Shown piece by piece: positions 6,412 through 7,312 of a stretch of 7,312 nt of DNA. The stretch is taken from positions 1 to 7,312 of the forward strand of contig CASBQJ010000394.1 in the NCBI GenBank assembly GCA_949127705.1, in the 5' to 3' direction. The position numbers were made by a program, and so were the translations under genes. The DNA is from Synechococcales cyanobacterium PMM_0085. GTDB taxonomy: Bacteria; Cyanobacteriota; Cyanobacteriia; Elainellales; Elainellaceae. Numbering within the stretch: position 1 is the stretch's first letter; the number at the start of each line of letters is the position of its first letter. The notes below the pieces were generated by a model that had not been told where the DNA came from, made no database searches, and worked only from the letters and a program-made list of their open reading frames with translations.

Positions 6412-6987
6412 CTACGCCTTTAGCTTTGCTACAGTTTGTGCCAGCTTAATTCCCAGCCCTTCTATGGCTGCCTGTTGCTGCGGATCTTTGAGGGTGCCAT
6501 CGGGATTGAACGCGGTGTGTGCTTGGGCGATCGCCACCTGGTCGGGCAGCACCAAAACTTTAATATTGCCCAAAATCGATCGCAGAGCCACTAGACCGCG
6601 CAGCCCGCCAAACCCACCCGGAGATGCGCTCATAATCACCGCCACTTTGTCAGCAAAGCAGGCCAACGGCGCTTCACCAGGGGCAGGACGCGACGCCCAG
6701 TCGATCGCGTTTTTTAACAGCCCAGAGACAGAACTGTTGTATTCGGGAGAGGCAATCAACAAGCCATCGTGAGCGATTAGCAGTTCCTTGAATTGCTTGA
6801 CTGTAGCAGGCGCACCGTCTTGGGCTTCCAAATCTTGGTCAAAGATGGGCATGGGCAAGTCGCGCAGGTCTATGTAGGTAACATCGGCTCCGGCAGATTT
6901 TGCTCCAGCGGCAGCAATTTGGACTAGGGTTTTGTTGTAGGAGTCGATGCGGGTACTGCCGGCGAAGGCGAGGATTTTTGGGTTCAT
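6412..6987 (-). CDS. NADPH-dependent FMN reductase family flavoprotein
   Basis: The 191-residue protein has the flavodoxin-like fold of the NADPH-dependent FMN reductase family (ArsH/ChrR/YieF-type relatives). The phosphate-binding loop is GSTRIDSYN (10-18), the flavin-contact signature is SPEYNSSVSGLLKNAIDW (80-97), and MSASPGGFGGLRG (119-131) is the third flavin loop. Length is normal for the family. Members use NAD(P)H and bound FMN to reduce flavins, quinones, chromate or azo compounds; the substrate here cannot be told. It is probably cytosolic. No Shine-Dalgarno sequence precedes the ATG: the upstream minus-strand bases are pyrimidine-rich. It is first of a leftward pair with the LpxB-related gene. 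The upstream region carries a palindromic element at 7062-7184 that might influence its expression. Confidence 0.93.
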   Translation of the reverse strand: MNPKILAFAGSTRIDSYNKTLVQIAAAGAKSAGADVTYIDLRDLPMPIFDQDLEAQDGAPATVKQFKELLIAHDGLLIASPEYNSSVSGLLKNAIDWASRPAPGEAPLACFADKVAVIMSASPGGFGGLRGLVALRSILGNIKVLVLPDQVAIAQAHTAFNPDGTLKDPQQQAAIEGLGIKLAQTVAKLKA

Positions 6988-7028
6988 GGATGAGGGGAGG
7001 TGGGTTGCGGAAGTTGGAACGTTGAGAT

Positions 7029-7034
7029 CTTATA
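7029..7034 (-). promoter_or_regulatory. Candidate -10 box for the FMN-reductase gene
   Basis: On the minus strand TATAAG matches five of six consensus bases and lies about 42 bases before the ATG at 6987. It is preceded by an A-rich stretch (AAAAAAA), but I find no good -35 hexamer at the right distance. Confidence 0.3.
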
Positions 7035-7061
7035 GCTTTTTTTACTTCGGTGCATTATGGG

Positions 7062-7184
7062 CAAGGGGCTTAAGCCGAATGGCACTTACTTAAGGAGTTT
7101 AGATCCCCGGATTCTCCAAGAATCCGGGGATCTCGGCAGTCGATTTTTGCTTATTTTCAGTGACATTCGGCTTAAGCCCCCTTG
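7062..7184. mobile_element. MITE-like element with terminal inverted repeats
   Basis: The 22 bases at 7065-7086 (beginning GGGGCTTAAGCCGAATG) match the reverse complement of 7159-7180 at 21 of 22 positions. With a one-base indel the match extends by CAAG/CTTG to 7062 and 7184, making about 123 bp in total. The interior holds no open frame but contains a perfect hairpin. Terminal inverted repeats, small size and no coding capacity are what a miniature inverted-repeat transposable element looks like. I cannot see a clean target-site duplication: the flanks TTATGG and TTCTGG only partly agree. The transposase family is not identifiable here. It lies upstream of the FMN-reductase gene. Confidence 0.6.
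7101..7133. repeat. Perfect 15-bp hairpin nested in the element
   Basis: AGATCCCCGGATTCT (7101-7115) and its exact reverse complement (7119-7133) flank the loop CCA. Hairpins of the general form AGATCCCC...GGGGATCT are, from memory, common dispersed repeats in cyanobacterial genomes, so this may be one such unit inside a larger repeat. A run of five T follows at 7144-7148 on the plus strand, about ten bases away, so weak rightward termination is possible. Confidence 0.75.
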
Positions 7185-7312
7185 TTCTGGAACCTTCTTG
7201 GTTATTGCTACGAGAATCTAAAAGATACTTCTACCCAAAATACAGGTATAGTATCCGGCTACACCTCATATCTTGATTGCTTGACAGGCAATCTGGATAT
7301 ACTGCCACAACC
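7185..7312. other. Right-end non-coding stretch with a short dyad
   Basis: No open frame of note is visible on either strand. GATTGC (7275-7280) and GCAATC (7288-7293) form a 6-bp inverted repeat around TTGACAG. That TTGACA could be a -35 for a gene beyond the window, but the nearest TATACT (7298-7303) is only 11 bases away, too close. The stretch is cut by the window edge and its role is unknown. Confidence 0.35.

Larger units (their letters stand above)
1771..6534. repeat. HIP1 octamers (GCGATCGC), 14 dispersed copies
   Basis: Exact GCGATCGC copies start at 1771, 1827, 1906, 2204, 2398, 3212, 3350, 4038, 4575, 5398, 5575, 5814, 6295 and 6527. That is about one per 520 bases over the whole window, against one per roughly 65,000 expected in random sequence. 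HIP1 over-representation is known in many cyanobacteria, so this supports the host assignment. Copies fall both inside genes and in the 1711-2096 spacer. None lies in 1-1770, in the SDR remnant and hairpin (4583-5397), or after 6534. Confidence 0.9.

Noticed and set aside
6132..6449. 105-codon plus-strand frame opposite the LpxB-related gene
   Set aside because: It lies antisense to a well-supported gene and shows no recognisable domain.
7281..7303. Promoter TTGACA...TATACT at the right edge
   Set aside because: The spacer is only 11 bases, too short for a sigma70 promoter, and no gene follows within the window.

Overview
The window looks like a chromosomal segment of a cyanobacterium. The strongest sign is the octamer GCGATCGC (HIP1), which I count 14 times between 1771 and 6534. 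Such density is characteristic of many cyanobacteria and far above chance. Gene content agrees: a cyanobacterial-type pentapeptide-repeat protein and a lipid-A-disaccharide-synthase-related protein of the type found in cyanobacteria. I cannot name the genus.

Layout, left to right. 1-249 is a leader with a plausible promoter and an operator-like palindrome. 250-1710 (+) encodes a multi-part pentapeptide-repeat protein in visibly A+T-rich, HIP1-free DNA. 1711-2096 is a gene-free spacer with three HIP1 sites. 2097-2738 (+) is a MOSC-domain protein, convergent with a LysR-type regulator at 2804-3748 (-). The regulator is divergent from a short-chain dehydrogenase/reductase (SDR) at 3897-4634 (+), a classic regulator/target arrangement. 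Immediately after it, 4679-4988 holds the wreck of a second SDR gene of a different subfamily: no N-terminus, an in-frame TGA, and an internal deletion that fuses the active-site region to the C-terminal tail out of frame. A perfect 19-bp hairpin (5009-5055) separates this wreck from a leftward pair: an NADPH-dependent FMN-reductase-type flavoprotein (6412-6987) and the LpxB-related protein (5106-6341). The right end (7062-7184) carries a compact non-coding element, about 22-bp terminal inverted repeats around a perfect 15-bp hairpin, which resembles a MITE.

How the genes may work together. The LysR regulator probably controls the adjacent SDR. The FMN-reductase and LpxB-related genes may be co-transcribed (70-bp gap), but no shared pathway is evident. 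The MOSC and pentapeptide genes look like independent units. I see no phage, CRISPR, tRNA or rRNA and no clear new multi-gene system. The most interesting items are the pentapeptide protein with its conserved non-repeat modules, the decayed SDR gene, and the two palindromic elements.
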